NCBI GenBank assembly: GCA_937888775.1 | Contig: CALAQT010000328.1 | Location: forward strand, 1 to 27,103 | Direction: 5' to 3' | Length of the DNA: 27,103 bases | DNA from: an uncultured Actinomycetes bacterium | GTDB lineage: Bacteria > Actinomycetota > Thermoleophilia > Solirubrobacterales > Solirubrobacteraceae | In this document: positions 1 through 8,009 of the stretch, in pieces | How the letters are laid out: each line of letters begins with the position of its first letter | Position numbering within the stretch: position 1 is the stretch's first letter | Translations under genes and position numbers: made by a program | Notes under the pieces: generated by a model | What the model was told of the DNA's origin: nothing | What the model saw: the letters and a program-made list of their open reading frames with translations, nothing else | Databases searched by the model: none

Positions 1-1
1 G

Positions 2-889
2 GCCTACGAGGCGTGTGACCAGTGCGGCGCGCCGGTGGAGGCCAGCCAGCGCTACTGCGTCGTGTGCGGAACCCGCCGCAAGCATGCCTATGACCCGGCG
101 GCACAGTTTCTCTCCGGCGCCACCAGCCGCGCGCGGGCGGCGGCGGTTCCCGTCCGCGGCAGCGGGCCGCGCAGGCGCCGGTCCTTCGGTCTCGCAACGG
201 CGGCGGTGCTGGCGGCGATCCCGCTGGCGGTGGCGGTCGGCGTGCTCGTCGGCCATAGCGGTGACAGCGCCGATCAGAGGCTGCTGGCCGCGCTGCGCGC
301 GCAGAAGCCCACCGTGGTGAACGTCGGCGAGGCCAACGGCACCGCCGCCGCCGCTTCGGGCGCCACGCCGGTCTCGACCTCAGTCGCGACGAAGCTCAGC
401 AGCGATTTCTCGCTGACCCGGGGCTATGCGGTGCAGTTGCAGACGCTCGCGGCGGGCGCCACGCAGTCCACGGTGACGGGGGATGAGCGGGCGGCGCGAG
501 CCAAGGGAGCGACTGCCGTGGGGCTCATCAGCCAATCCGACTTCAAGGTCACACCGAGCCCGCCGGCCGGCGATTACGTGATCTACTCGGGCCAGTACAA
601 GTCCAAGGCGGCCGCCGACGCGGCGCTGGCCAAGCTCGGGCACAAGTTCCCGGGCGCCAAGGTGATCGCGGTCAAGTCGAGCTCGAGCCCGGGTTCGAGC
701 GCCACCGCAGGGGCCGGCAAGGTCCTGGCCAGCAGCTCGTACGGATCCGCTCACCAGGTGACCGGCTTCAAGCCGACCGCCAGCCAGCTCGCCGCCGGCG
801 GACAGATCGCCAGTAAGGAAAGCAAGCAGACCAACAGTGGCTACGTCAACGGGCAGAACAGCCTGCCCGACGTGGTTTCGGTTCCATGA
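2..889 (+). CDS. Zinc-ribbon membrane protein with SPOR-like C-terminal region (5' partial)
   Basis: The frame is already open at base 2, so the true start lies upstream of the window; the GTG at 35 would cut the zinc ribbon in half. The visible part is 295 residues. Residues 5-22 carry a CxxC-x10-CxxC zinc ribbon (Cys5, Cys8, Cys19, Cys22). A basic stretch follows, then one hydrophobic helix (about residues 62-86), then a low-complexity linker. A roughly 85-residue segment (about 140-225) has a GYAVQLQTL...GDYVIYSGQYKSKAAADAAL pattern resembling SPOR-type peptidoglycan-binding repeats. I infer a single-pass protein with the ribbon inside and the SPOR-like part outside the membrane. Its stop overlaps the start of the next gene (ATGA, 886-889), implying translational coupling. 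A cell-envelope or division role is a guess from the SPOR-like pattern; substrate and partner are unknown. Confidence 0.75.
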   Translation, partial: AYEACDQCGAPVEASQRYCVVCGTRRKHAYDPAAQFLSGATSRARAAAVPVRGSGPRRRRSFGLATAAVLAAIPLAVAVGVLVGHSGDSADQRLLAALRAQKPTVVNVGEANGTAAAASGATPVSTSVATKLSSDFSLTRGYAVQLQTLAAGATQSTVTGDERAARAKGATAVGLISQSDFKVTPSPPAGDYVIYSGQYKSKAAADAALAKLGHKFPGAKVIAVKSSSSPGSSATAGAGKVLASSSYGSAHQVTGFKPTASQLAAGGQIASKESKQTNSGYVNGQNSLPDVVSVP

Positions 890-1290
890 CGCCACTGCGC
901 CGGCGAACCTCGAGTGCCGCTCTGGATCTGGATCGGACGGCGTCCGTGGACTCGATCGCCTCGGCCAGATCGTCGGGCCCGCCGGATCCACCGGCGGTCG
1001 ATCCCGAGCTGCTCGCGCAGCGCGGTCGGCTGATCGAGCGCTTTGCCGTGATGCAGTCCGAGCTCGGCGGACTGTTCTACGAGATGGCGATCCGTGATCA
1101 CGTGAGGATGGACGTGCTGATCCCGAAGGCAGCCGAGCTCCAGCGGGTCGACTCCGAGCTTGGACAACTGCAGCGAATGATCGAGACCGGCGCCACCAGC
1201 GTGGGCGGCAACTGCCCCGCCTGCGGGGCCGTATACGGGCACGGCGCCGCGTTCTGTGCCCAATGCGCCCAGCCACTGGCCGAGCCATGA
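886..1290 (+). CDS. Small coiled-coil protein with C-terminal zinc ribbon
   Basis: This 134-residue protein starts at the ATG overlapping the previous stop. Residues 1-35 look disordered (Ser/Asp/Pro-rich). Residues about 38-95 are rich in Leu/Glu/Arg with heptad-like spacing, so probably helical or coiled coil. The C-terminus carries a CPACG...CAQC zinc ribbon with Cys110, Cys113, Cys124 and Cys127. No signal peptide or membrane helix is visible, so it is probably cytoplasmic. Its stop overlaps the ATG of the next gene (1287-1290). The neighbouring upstream protein carries a similar ribbon, so the two may belong to one assembly. I do not recognise a named family, and no enzymatic motif is visible. 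Confidence 0.75.
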   Translation: MTPLRRRTSSAALDLDRTASVDSIASARSSGPPDPPAVDPELLAQRGRLIERFAVMQSELGGLFYEMAIRDHVRMDVLIPKAAELQRVDSELGQLQRMIETGATSVGGNCPACGAVYGHGAAFCAQCAQPLAEP

Positions 1291-2662
1291 TCTCCCGGCT
1301 ACGGGGCATCCGCCTGACCCTGGCGCAGATCCTCGTCGTGGCGGCGACCTCGGCGGTCGCCACGGCGCTGATCATCGATTCGGCGAGCGGCGGGGGCGGG
1401 TTGCCGACGGCCGAATTGGCGGCGCTCACGCGCCAGGTGGTCGTGCACCGGAGCCCCAGAAGCGCCCCCACGCCGACGCCGGTCCGCACCGCAGCCGCGG
1501 CCTTGCCCAGCCCGGCGACCCAGTCGTCCGCCCCGGCTCAGACCAGCTCCACGTCATCGGGCGCCGGCGCGTCGCAGGACACGCCCGCGACCTCCAACAC
1601 GTCCACGGCCGCCACGACCCCCACGACCCCCACGAACTCCACCACCCCGGCCGCCACCACGCCGGCCAAGCCCACCTACAAGGTCAAGCACGTGTTCATC
1701 ATCGCGCTCTCGACCACGAGCTATCAGGCCGTCTTCGGCCGGCACTCGCTCGCTCGCTATCTCAACGGCACGCTGCGGCGCAAGGGAACGCTGCTGAGCA
1801 ATTACCGGACGCTCGGGTCAACTGAGCTCCCGGACTACCTGGCGATGGTCAGCGGCCAGGCTCCCAACGCCGATACGCGGGCGGACTGCACAACGTACGC
1901 GGAGTTCCCGTCCACGGCCAAAGCGGCCGCCAACGGCCAGGTCTCCGGCCGCGGCTGCATCTATCCCGACACGGCCCTGACAATCGGCGACCAGGTCACA
2001 GGCGCCGGCAAGCGGTGGAAGGCCTACATCGACGCGATGGGCAGCTCTACGTGTGAGCACCCGAACTCAAACGCCCTCGCCGACACCCAGCTCGCCGGAC
2101 CAGGAAGCCAGTACGCGACGCGCCACAACCCGTTCATCTACTTCCATTCGCTGCTTGATCTGGGCGATTGCAGCAGCGACGACGTCACGCTGGATCGGCT
2201 GCCGACCGACCTGCGTTCGGTCTCCAAGACGCCGAGCTATGCGTTCATCTCCCCCGGTGCCTGCGATGACGCCTCGGTGCTCACATGCCCGGCAATCAGC
2301 GGCACCTCCCCCAGTAGCACGACCACGCCTAATCAGCCTGGGGGATTGGCCGCCGAGGATGCATTCCTGAAGCTCTGGGTGCCGAAGATCCTCGGCTCAC
2401 CGGCCTACAAGCGCAATGGCGCCCTGATGATTGTCTTCACCGCGACCCCGCCGGCCACCACCACCGGTCACCCCTCCGCCGATCATCCGGTCCGCACCGG
2501 GGGCGGATCCTGTCGCGCTACGCCAAGGCCGACCGGACGCTGACCGGCTCCTACGATCCGTACTCGGTCCTGCGCGCGGTCGAGGAGCTGTTCGGGTACG
2601 CGCTGCTCGCGCATGCCCACGGCGCCAAGTCCTTCTTGACATCCGCGCTGCCCGGCGCTTAG
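1287..2662 (+). CDS. Membrane-anchored phosphoesterase-like protein, degenerate active site, frameshifted near 3' end
   Basis: The start is the ATG at 1287 (ATGA overlap). An N-terminal hydrophobic anchor (about residues 8-28) and a roughly 90-residue Thr/Pro/Ala-rich linker precede a domain of the phosphoesterase family (PF04185; acid phosphatase/phospholipase C-like). Recognisable family segments are HVFIIAL...SY, YLAMVSGQAPN, YATRHNPFIYFHS and WVPKILGSPAY. The uninterrupted frame stops at 2543 in unrelated sequence, but the -1 frame after the G run at 2499-2503 encodes RILSRYAKADRTLTGSYDPY and then SVLRAVEELFGY. That is the expected family C-terminus, and it stops at 2662. Restoring one base gives 458 residues. 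The metal-binding ENxSY and FDEA motifs of active members read STTSY and FTATP here, so catalysis is doubtful. It ends 6 bases from the convergent lipoprotein gene. Confidence 0.72.
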
Positions 2663-2668
2663 TCAGGA

Positions 2669-3280
2669 TCAGCGCACGGACCAGGTCACCCGGTGGCCGG
2701 CCCGGCCGCCGTCGGGCGAGAAGCGCACGCTGGTCGGCTTCTGGCCGTTGGGCAGCGCGAACGACACGCACCCAGTCCTCAGCTCTCCCGCGGAGATCGC
2801 GTTCATGAAGTCGCGATCCTGCGTTTGGCACGGCCCCTTTGAGACGAACGCGGGCGCCGCCGGTCCGGCCGCCGAGAGCAGCGAGAAGTCACCGGTGGCC
2901 GAGCTATCATAACCCCCCGGGCCGGCATTGCGCACCGAGACCTCAACGCCCACCGGCGTGGTCCCGGGTGGCACGCTGGCGCCCGAGCCCCGTAGTGGAT
3001 CGAGCACGGAGGTGACCGTCACGACCAGAGTCGTGCCGAGGGCACGCGTCCGTTGCGCGCGGCCGACGCCGGGCGCGCGCGCCGCCGACGGCGAAACGTT
3101 GCGCCGTGGCGGCGTTGTCCGGCGGCGGTGGCCCGGCGGCGGCGCGGTGCGCGTGTGAGCGGTGGTGGTACTTGCCGACGTCGTGGGAATTGTCGATGTC
3201 GTGCTCGTGGCGCCGCAGGCGCAGAGCGCCAGGCCCGCGACGGTCGGTGCGAGCAGGACTTGGATCGGGCGCCGGTGCAC
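2669..3280 (-). CDS. Putative secreted lipoprotein with DUF4352-like domain
   Basis: This 203-residue protein starts at a GTG (3280). The N-terminus MHRRPIQVLLAPTVAGLALC has the basic-hydrophobic shape of a lipoprotein signal. The likely lipidated residue is Cys22 (LCAC; Cys20 is an alternative), so it is predicted to be anchored on the outer face of the membrane. Residues about 24-75 are a Thr/Pro/Arg-rich linker. From about residue 80 a beta-rich domain follows (LVVTVTSVLDPL, then TPVGVEVSVRNAGP, then GCVSFALPNGQKPTSVRFSP), the usual layout of DUF4352/immunoglobulin-like telokin domains in actinobacterial lipoproteins. The function is unknown. It is transcribed divergently from the exporter gene across a 150-bp gap. 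Confidence 0.65.
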   Translation of the reverse strand: MHRRPIQVLLAPTVAGLALCACGATSTTSTIPTTSASTTTAHTRTAPPPGHRRRTTPPRRNVSPSAARAPGVGRAQRTRALGTTLVVTVTSVLDPLRGSGASVPPGTTPVGVEVSVRNAGPGGYDSSATGDFSLLSAAGPAAPAFVSKGPCQTQDRDFMNAISAGELRTGCVSFALPNGQKPTSVRFSPDGGRAGHRVTWSVR

Positions 3281-3378
3281 CTGACCGAGCGTAGCTAGTG
3301 CCGTGATTGCAGATCTCTGAATCGCGGCGCCAAACCGGGCCGACGCGCAGGGGACCGGTTCAGCGGCTCAGTTACTCA

Positions 3379-3396
3379 CCTGGGTAGCCTGGGTAG
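3379..3396 (+). repeat. Tandem 9-bp repeat in the divergent promoter region
   Basis: CCTGGGTAG occurs twice head to tail (3379-3387 and 3388-3396), about 35 bp before the exporter start codon and inside the 150-bp divergent gap. It could be an operator or a chance duplication; no regulator gene lies next to it. A Shine-Dalgarno-like AAAGGGA follows at about 3413-3419. Confidence 0.35.
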
Positions 3397-3430
3397 CGAA
3401 CGCCCGGCACGAAAGGGAGCCGATTCTCTG

Positions 3431-5116
3431 ATGGAGCGCAAGTGGTGGACCCTGATCGCGGTGTGCGTCGGCACGTTCATGCTGTTGCTCGACGTCACGA
3501 TCGTCAATGTCGCGCTGCCCGCGATCCAAACCTCGCTGAAGGCGAGCTTCACCGACCTGCAGTGGGTCGTGGACGCCTACGCGCTGATGCTGGCGGCGCT
3601 GCTGCTGACCACCGGCTCGCTGGCGGATCTGTTCGGTCGCCGCCGCCTGTTCTCCGTCGGCCTGGTGATCTTCAGTCTCAGCTCGCTGCTGTCCGGGCTG
3701 GCCTCGGACCCGCTGTGGCTCAACCTGGCGCGCGGGGCGCAGGGCATCGGCGGTGCGGCGATGTTCTCCACATCGCTCGCGCTGCTGGGAACCGCATTTC
3801 AGGGCCGCGAGCGTGGGACGGCGTTCGGCGTGTGGGGTGCGATCACCGGACTCGCGGTGGCGATCGGACCCGTGGTCGGCGGGGCGCTGACGACCGGGCT
3901 GTCCTGGCGCTGGATCTTCCTCGTCAATGTGCCGATCGGCGTGATCGCGCTGCTGCTTTGCTATTTCCGCGTCGAGGAGTCCAAGCCGCCCGGAGCACAG
4001 CGGCCGGACGTGATTGGTGCGGTGACCTTCAGCGGCGCGCTGGGGGCGCTGGTCTATGCGCTGATCAAGGGCGACACCAAGGGTTGGGGGTCGGCGGTGA
4101 TCCTTGCCTGCCTGATCGGCGCCGCGGCATTGCTCGTGGCGTTCGTGATCGCCGAGTCCGTTCAGGGCGAGCGCGCGATGTTCGATCTCAAGCTGTTTCG
4201 CAAGCCCACCTTCACGGGCGGATTGATCGCCGCCTTCGCGCTGTCCGCCGGGCTGTTCGCGCTGCTGCTCTACCTCACGCTTTACCTGCAGGACGTGCTG
4301 CGCTACTCGGCGTTTCAGACCGGCCTGCGGCTGCTCGTCATCTCGGGCGGCATCCTGCTGACCTCAACGCTGGCGGGGCGTTTGACCACTCGCGTGCCGA
4401 TCCGCCTCCTGATCGGACCCGGCCTGGCGCTGGTGGGCGTGGGCCTGCTCCTGATGCGAGGGCTCAACGCCGGGTCCGGCTGGACCCATCTGATCCCCGG
4501 GTTCATCGTCGCCGGCGCGGGCACGGGCGTGATCAACCCACCGCTGGCCTCGACCGCGATCGGAGTGGTGGCACCCCAGCGCGCGGGCATGGCGTCGGGC
4601 ATCAACTCGACCTTTCGCCAGGTGGGGATCGCGACCGGGATTGCCGGTCTCGGCTCGCTGTTCTCCCACACCGTGCGCACCCGCATCGAGTCGATTCTCA
4701 GCGGCGGCGCGGCCCATCTGAGTAGCGCGCAGGTCCACACGCTCGCCGCCAACGTGGCACAGGGAAACGGCGCCGGCTCGGGTCTGGCCGCGCTGCCGGC
4801 GAAAGCTCGCCCGGCTGCCGTGCACGCCATCCGCTCGGGCTTCACCGCCGGTCTCAACGACGTCTTCCTGATCGGCGCGATCCTCGCGTTCGTCGCCGCC
4901 GGGCTGACGCTGGTGTTGATCCGCAGTCGCGACTTTGAGGTGTCGGCGGCGCGCAGTGGCGGGCCGAAGCCCGAGGGCCAGCCCCACACGGCGCACCCGC
5001 CCCTGGCCCGGCCCCACGACGAAGGCCCCGATGACGCGCCGCCGCAGGGCGTAGACGGCAACAGCTCAGACAGCAACCAGGCGCCGGCGCCGGGACTGCA
5101 CCCAGAAGCGCGCTGA
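3431..5116 (+). CDS. MFS exporter, DHA2 family (14-helix, EmrB/QacA type)
   Basis: This 561-residue proton-antiport exporter has the DHA2 signature LDVTIVNVALP at residues 20-30 (end of helix 1), motif A GSLADLFGRRR around 62-72, and an antiporter-type GPVVGGAL segment near residue 156. About 14 hydrophobic helices are seen up to roughly residue 500. The last 60 residues are hydrophilic, Pro/Gly-rich and probably a disordered cytoplasmic tail. An AAAGGGA ribosome site lies about 12 bases before the ATG. The next gene, a decarboxylase-type amidohydrolase, begins 44 bp downstream on the same strand, so the exporter may move an aromatic acid or its product. That substrate guess rests only on adjacency; a multidrug role is equally possible. 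Confidence 0.92.
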   Translation: MERKWWTLIAVCVGTFMLLLDVTIVNVALPAIQTSLKASFTDLQWVVDAYALMLAALLLTTGSLADLFGRRRLFSVGLVIFSLSSLLSGLASDPLWLNLARGAQGIGGAAMFSTSLALLGTAFQGRERGTAFGVWGAITGLAVAIGPVVGGALTTGLSWRWIFLVNVPIGVIALLLCYFRVEESKPPGAQRPDVIGAVTFSGALGALVYALIKGDTKGWGSAVILACLIGAAALLVAFVIAESVQGERAMFDLKLFRKPTFTGGLIAAFALSAGLFALLLYLTLYLQDVLRYSAFQTGLRLLVISGGILLTSTLAGRLTTRVPIRLLIGPGLALVGVGLLLMRGLNAGSGWTHLIPGFIVAGAGTGVINPPLASTAIGVVAPQRAGMASGINSTFRQVGIATGIAGLGSLFSHTVRTRIESILSGGAAHLSSAQVHTLAANVAQGNGAGSGLAALPAKARPAAVHAIRSGFTAGLNDVFLIGAILAFVAAGLTLVLIRSRDFEVSAARSGGPKPEGQPHTAHPPLARPHDEGPDDAPPQGVDGNSSDSNQAPAPGLHPEAR

Positions 5117-5160
5117 CCGCTTCATGCTGCACACGTCACCGACCCAGAGGAAGCCGAGCA

Positions 5161-6135
5161 ATGCGGCTGATCACGCTTGAAGAGCATTACCGCGCGCCGA
5201 TAATGAGTCAATCCGCCGGCTCCGGCGGTGGCCATTTCGGCAACCCGCCAGCCGACAGTCCGATCGCCAGGAACCTCGCCAAGCTCGACGAGATCGGCCC
5301 GACCCGCCTGGCGGACATGGACGCGGCCGGAATCGACGTCCAGGTGCTGTCTCACACCGTGCCGGCCGCCGAGCAGTTCCCGGCTGACGAGGCCGTGACC
5401 GTGGCCCAGGCGGCCAACGACTATCTGGCCAAGGCCGTCGGCGCACACCCCGACCGGTTCGCCGGCTTCGCCACGCTGCCCACCCCAGCGCCGCAAGCCG
5501 CCGCCGACGAGCTGGAGCGCGCGGTGACGACGCTTGGATTCAAGGGCGCGCTGATCAACGGCCACACCCAGGGCCGGTTTCTCGACGACCGGTTCTTCTG
5601 GCCGATCTTCGAACGGGCGCAGCGTCTGGAGGTCCCGATCTACCTGCATCCGTCCGAGCCGCCGCCCGCGGTCCGGACCGCCTACTACGACGGGCTGCCA
5701 CCGCAGGCCGCGCAGATGCTCGCCACCGCCGCCTGGGGCTGGCACGTCGATACCGGGTTGCACGTCCTGCGCCTGATCGTCGGCGGCGTGTTCGAGGAGT
5801 TCCCGCGCCTGCAGATGATCATCGGTCACATGGGGGAGGCGCTCCCGTTCATGCTCGCGCGGTCCTCCCGGAACCTCACTCAAGCCGCCGGCCTGCCCAA
5901 GCCACTTGAGGCCTACATGGCCGAGAACTTCTACATCACCACCAGCGGGCTGTTCACCCCGCCGCCGCTGCTCTGCCTGCTGCTGGTGCTCGGATCAGAC
6001 CGGGTCATGTTCTCGGTCGACTATCCCTACGCGACCAACCGGGAGGGTGCGGAGTTCATCCTCGGCGCGCCGATCAGCGAGGCCGACCGGGAGAAGATCG
6101 CCCACGGCAACGCCGAACAACTGCTCGGGCTGTAG
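5161..6135 (+). CDS. Amidohydrolase-2 family protein, gamma-resorcylate decarboxylase-like
   Basis: This 324-residue TIM-barrel metal enzyme belongs to the amidohydrolase-related family PF04909 (ACMS decarboxylase, gamma-resorcylate and 5-carboxyvanillate decarboxylases). The metal-ligand pattern is intact: Glu7/Glu8 and His9 in the N-terminal TLEEHY, His163 in IYLHPSEPP, His223 in IIGHMGE and Asp287 in FSVDYPY, close to the positions known for gamma-resorcylate decarboxylase. The presence of the N-terminal E-x-H-type motif and the C-terminal FSVDYPY favours non-oxidative decarboxylation of a phenolic acid over hydrolysis, but the substrate is not determined by these residues. An AGAGGAAG ribosome site precedes the ATG. 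It probably shares an operon with the exporter upstream and converges on the aminotransferase gene across 126 bp. Confidence 0.88.
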   Translation: MRLITLEEHYRAPIMSQSAGSGGGHFGNPPADSPIARNLAKLDEIGPTRLADMDAAGIDVQVLSHTVPAAEQFPADEAVTVAQAANDYLAKAVGAHPDRFAGFATLPTPAPQAAADELERAVTTLGFKGALINGHTQGRFLDDRFFWPIFERAQRLEVPIYLHPSEPPPAVRTAYYDGLPPQAAQMLATAAWGWHVDTGLHVLRLIVGGVFEEFPRLQMIIGHMGEALPFMLARSSRNLTQAAGLPKPLEAYMAENFYITTSGLFTPPPLLCLLLVLGSDRVMFSVDYPYATNREGAEFILGAPISEADREKIAHGNAEQLLGL

Positions 6136-6261
6136 CGCGGAGGCCGGGCGCGGATGCGTGATCCTCGCGGGACAGTGGGGGAAAAGCGGAATCATTCCTA
6201 CAAGTCCACCAGGCCCCTACACTACCCGGTGGCCCGGGTTGTCCCGGAGAAGCACAGCCTT

Positions 6262-7416
6262 TCAGGACAGGCTCTCCAAGCGCCGCGACGCCTCCGCGAT
6301 CACCTCGTCGCGCTTGCAGAACGCGAACCGCGCCAGCGTGGGGGCGGCTTCGGGGTTGTCATAGAAGACGCTGGTCGGGATCGCGACGATGCCGCATCGC
6401 TCCACCAGTCCCCGGCAGAACGCGGTCGCCTCGGTGCCGACGTCGACGTTGACGAAATACGTGCCGGCGGGAATCAGCGGCGTAAGTCCCGCGGCCGACA
6501 GCCCGGCACAAAGCCGGTCGCGCTTGGCCCGCAGATCCTCACGCAGCCCCTCCAGGTAGGCCGGCGCCAGGCGCAGGGCGGCCGCCGCGGCGTGCTGGAG
6601 CGGCGTCCCGCCGGCGAAGGTCAGAAATTGCTTGACCGTGCGCGTCGCGGCCACGAGGTCGGCCGGCCCTGAGCACCAGCCGATCTTCCAGCCGGTGAAC
6701 GAGAACGACTTGCCGACGCTGGAGATGGTCAGCGTCCGCTGCGCCATCCCGGGCAGCGTCGCGATCGGTATGTGCCGACCGTCGTAGGCCAGGTGCTCGT
6801 ATACCTCGTCACTGATGCAGATCAGGTCGTGCTCGATGCACGCCACGGCGATCGCTTCAAGCTCGCAGCGATCCAGCACGCGGCCGGTCGGATTGTGGGG
6901 GGTGTTGAGCAGCATCACGCGCGCGCGAGGGCCGATCGCGGCGCGCAGCGCGTCGCCGTCCAGCGCGAACCGAGGTGGGCGCAGCGTCACCGGCCGCCGC
7001 TTGGCGCCGGCGAACGCGATGCAGGCCGCATAGGAGTCGTAGTAGGGCTCCAGTACCACCACCTCGTCCCCGGGATCGCACAGGCCCAGCAGCGCGGCGG
7101 CGATCGCTTCGGTGGCCCCGAAGGTGACCAGCACGTCCTCGGGCTCAAGGCCGTAATAGCTGCGCTGGTGCTCGAGCACCGCCTCACGCAGCGCCGGGAC
7201 CCCCGGCAGCGGCGCGTACTGGTTCTCGCCACCGCGCAGGGCGGCGACTGCGGCCTCGATCACCGACTCCGGACCGTCGGTGTCCGGAAAGCCCTGGCCG
7301 AGATTGATCGCCCCGGTCCGCGCGGCGAGTGCGCTCATCTCGGTGAAGATCGTCGTCCCGAGTCCGTCCAGGCGCGCGGCGCCCACCGGCCGCCCGCGTG
7401 GAGGGCCGGGGCTCAT
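6262..7416 (-). CDS. PLP-dependent aminotransferase class I/II
   Basis: This 384-residue fold-type I aminotransferase has the N-terminal NLGQGFPD segment typical of the kynurenine/methionine aminotransferase (YbdL, KAT, MsAT) and actinobacterial DapC-like group. It also has the substrate loop NTPHNPTG, the SDEVYEHLAYDG strand, the PLP lysine (Lys236 in SSVGKSFSFTGWK) and a C-terminal arginine in LARFAFCKRDE. The likely reaction is transfer of an amino group from a hydrophobic, aromatic or sulfur amino acid to a 2-oxo acid in the cytoplasm. Its ATG overlaps the stop of the Lrp-type gene upstream (7413-7416), so the two are co-transcribed and the regulator probably senses an amino acid handled by this enzyme. 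Methionine or a related thioether is plausible given the transsulfuration genes next door, but this is inferred. Confidence 0.9.
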   Translation of the reverse strand: MSPGPPRGRPVGAARLDGLGTTIFTEMSALAARTGAINLGQGFPDTDGPESVIEAAVAALRGGENQYAPLPGVPALREAVLEHQRSYYGLEPEDVLVTFGATEAIAAALLGLCDPGDEVVVLEPYYDSYAACIAFAGAKRRPVTLRPPRFALDGDALRAAIGPRARVMLLNTPHNPTGRVLDRCELEAIAVACIEHDLICISDEVYEHLAYDGRHIPIATLPGMAQRTLTISSVGKSFSFTGWKIGWCSGPADLVAATRTVKQFLTFAGGTPLQHAAAAALRLAPAYLEGLREDLRAKRDRLCAGLSAAGLTPLIPAGTYFVNVDVGTEATAFCRGLVERCGIVAIPTSVFYDNPEAAPTLARFAFCKRDEVIAEASRRLESLS

Positions 7417-7901
7417 GCCGGTTCGGCCGCGCCCCAGATCCCCGGGCCGCGGCTGTGCTCGTAGATCAGCGAGGTCTCGGCGTGGGCGACGGCCGGGTGG
7501 GTGGCGAGATGGTCGACGACGAAATCCCGCAGCTCCTGGGCGTCGGCGGCGGCCACCCAGACGAGGTAGTCGGTCACGCCGGCGAGGTGGAAGAGCATCA
7601 CGACGCCGGTGAGTCCGCGCACCGTCTCGGTGAACGCGTCGATCTGCTCGCGCGCGTGCACGGCCAAGCGCACCGCGATCAGCGCCTGCAGCGGGCGCCC
7701 CAGGGCGGCCAGGTCCAGCTTGGCGTGGTAGCCGCGAATCACCCCCCGGGTTCGCAGCGCGCGCAGCCGGGCCAGCGCGGTCGACGGCGCGACGCCGACG
7801 CGCTCGGCGAGGCGCTGGTTGGTGATCCGTGCGTCCTGCGCAAGCAACTCGAGCATCGCGCGGTCGACGGCATCGATGGCGGGCGGTGGATGATTCGGCA
7901 T
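7413..7901 (-). CDS. Lrp/AsnC family transcriptional regulator
   Basis: This 162-residue protein has an N-terminal winged helix-turn-helix of Lrp type (IDAVDRAMLELLAQDARITNQRLAERVGVAPSTALARLRAL, about residues 9-50). After a short linker comes the RAM/AsnC effector domain (about 70-150), including the GVTDYLVWVAAADAQEL strand-helix. Such proteins form dimers and octamers that bind several sites spaced by helical turns and respond to amino acids. It is the first gene of a minus-strand pair with the aminotransferase. It faces the cystathionine beta-synthase gene across a 108-bp AT-rich gap that contains a direct repeat spaced exactly 30 bp, a good candidate operator. The very C-terminus (EHSRGPGIWG) is unusual but short. 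Confidence 0.92.
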   Translation of the reverse strand: MPNHPPPAIDAVDRAMLELLAQDARITNQRLAERVGVAPSTALARLRALRTRGVIRGYHAKLDLAALGRPLQALIAVRLAVHAREQIDAFTETVRGLTGVVMLFHLAGVTDYLVWVAAADAQELRDFVVDHLATHPAVAHAETSLIYEHSRGPGIWGAAEPA

Positions 7902-7955
7902 GGAGCGATATCTACGGCTTGCTAATGAAGAATATATAAATAGTTATGTTGTTAT

Positions 7956-8000
7956 CCGCAGAATCATCGGTAGCTTGAGTTCTGGCCGCATAATCATCAG
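7956..8000. promoter_or_regulatory. Candidate Lrp-type operator: 15-bp direct repeat, 30-bp period
   Basis: CCGCAGAATCATCGG (7956-7970) and CCGCATAATCATCAG (7986-8000) match at 13 of 15 positions and start exactly 30 bp apart, about three helical turns. A third partial copy of the core lies inverted at 7889-7896 (GATGATTC), inside the first codons of the regulator gene. The repeats sit in the only AT-rich gap of the area (7902-8009, with AATATATAAATAG at 7930-7942), between divergent genes. The upstream regulator is Lrp/AsnC, a family that binds helically phased sites, so it is the obvious candidate ligand. This is inferred and no footprint is known to me. Confidence 0.5.
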
Positions 8001-8009
8001 ACTTTGCAC

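Noticed and set aside
380..1489. Long minus-strand frame opposite the zinc-ribbon genes
   Set aside because: It is an Arg-rich antisense shadow typical of GC-rich codon use; the plus-strand frames have zinc ribbons, membrane helix and overlapping starts.
2499..2503. Programmed -1 ribosomal frameshift in the phosphoesterase gene
   Set aside because: In-frame codons are ACC GGG GGC, not an X-XXY-YYZ slippery heptamer, and five similar one-base losses elsewhere favour base deletion or sequence error.
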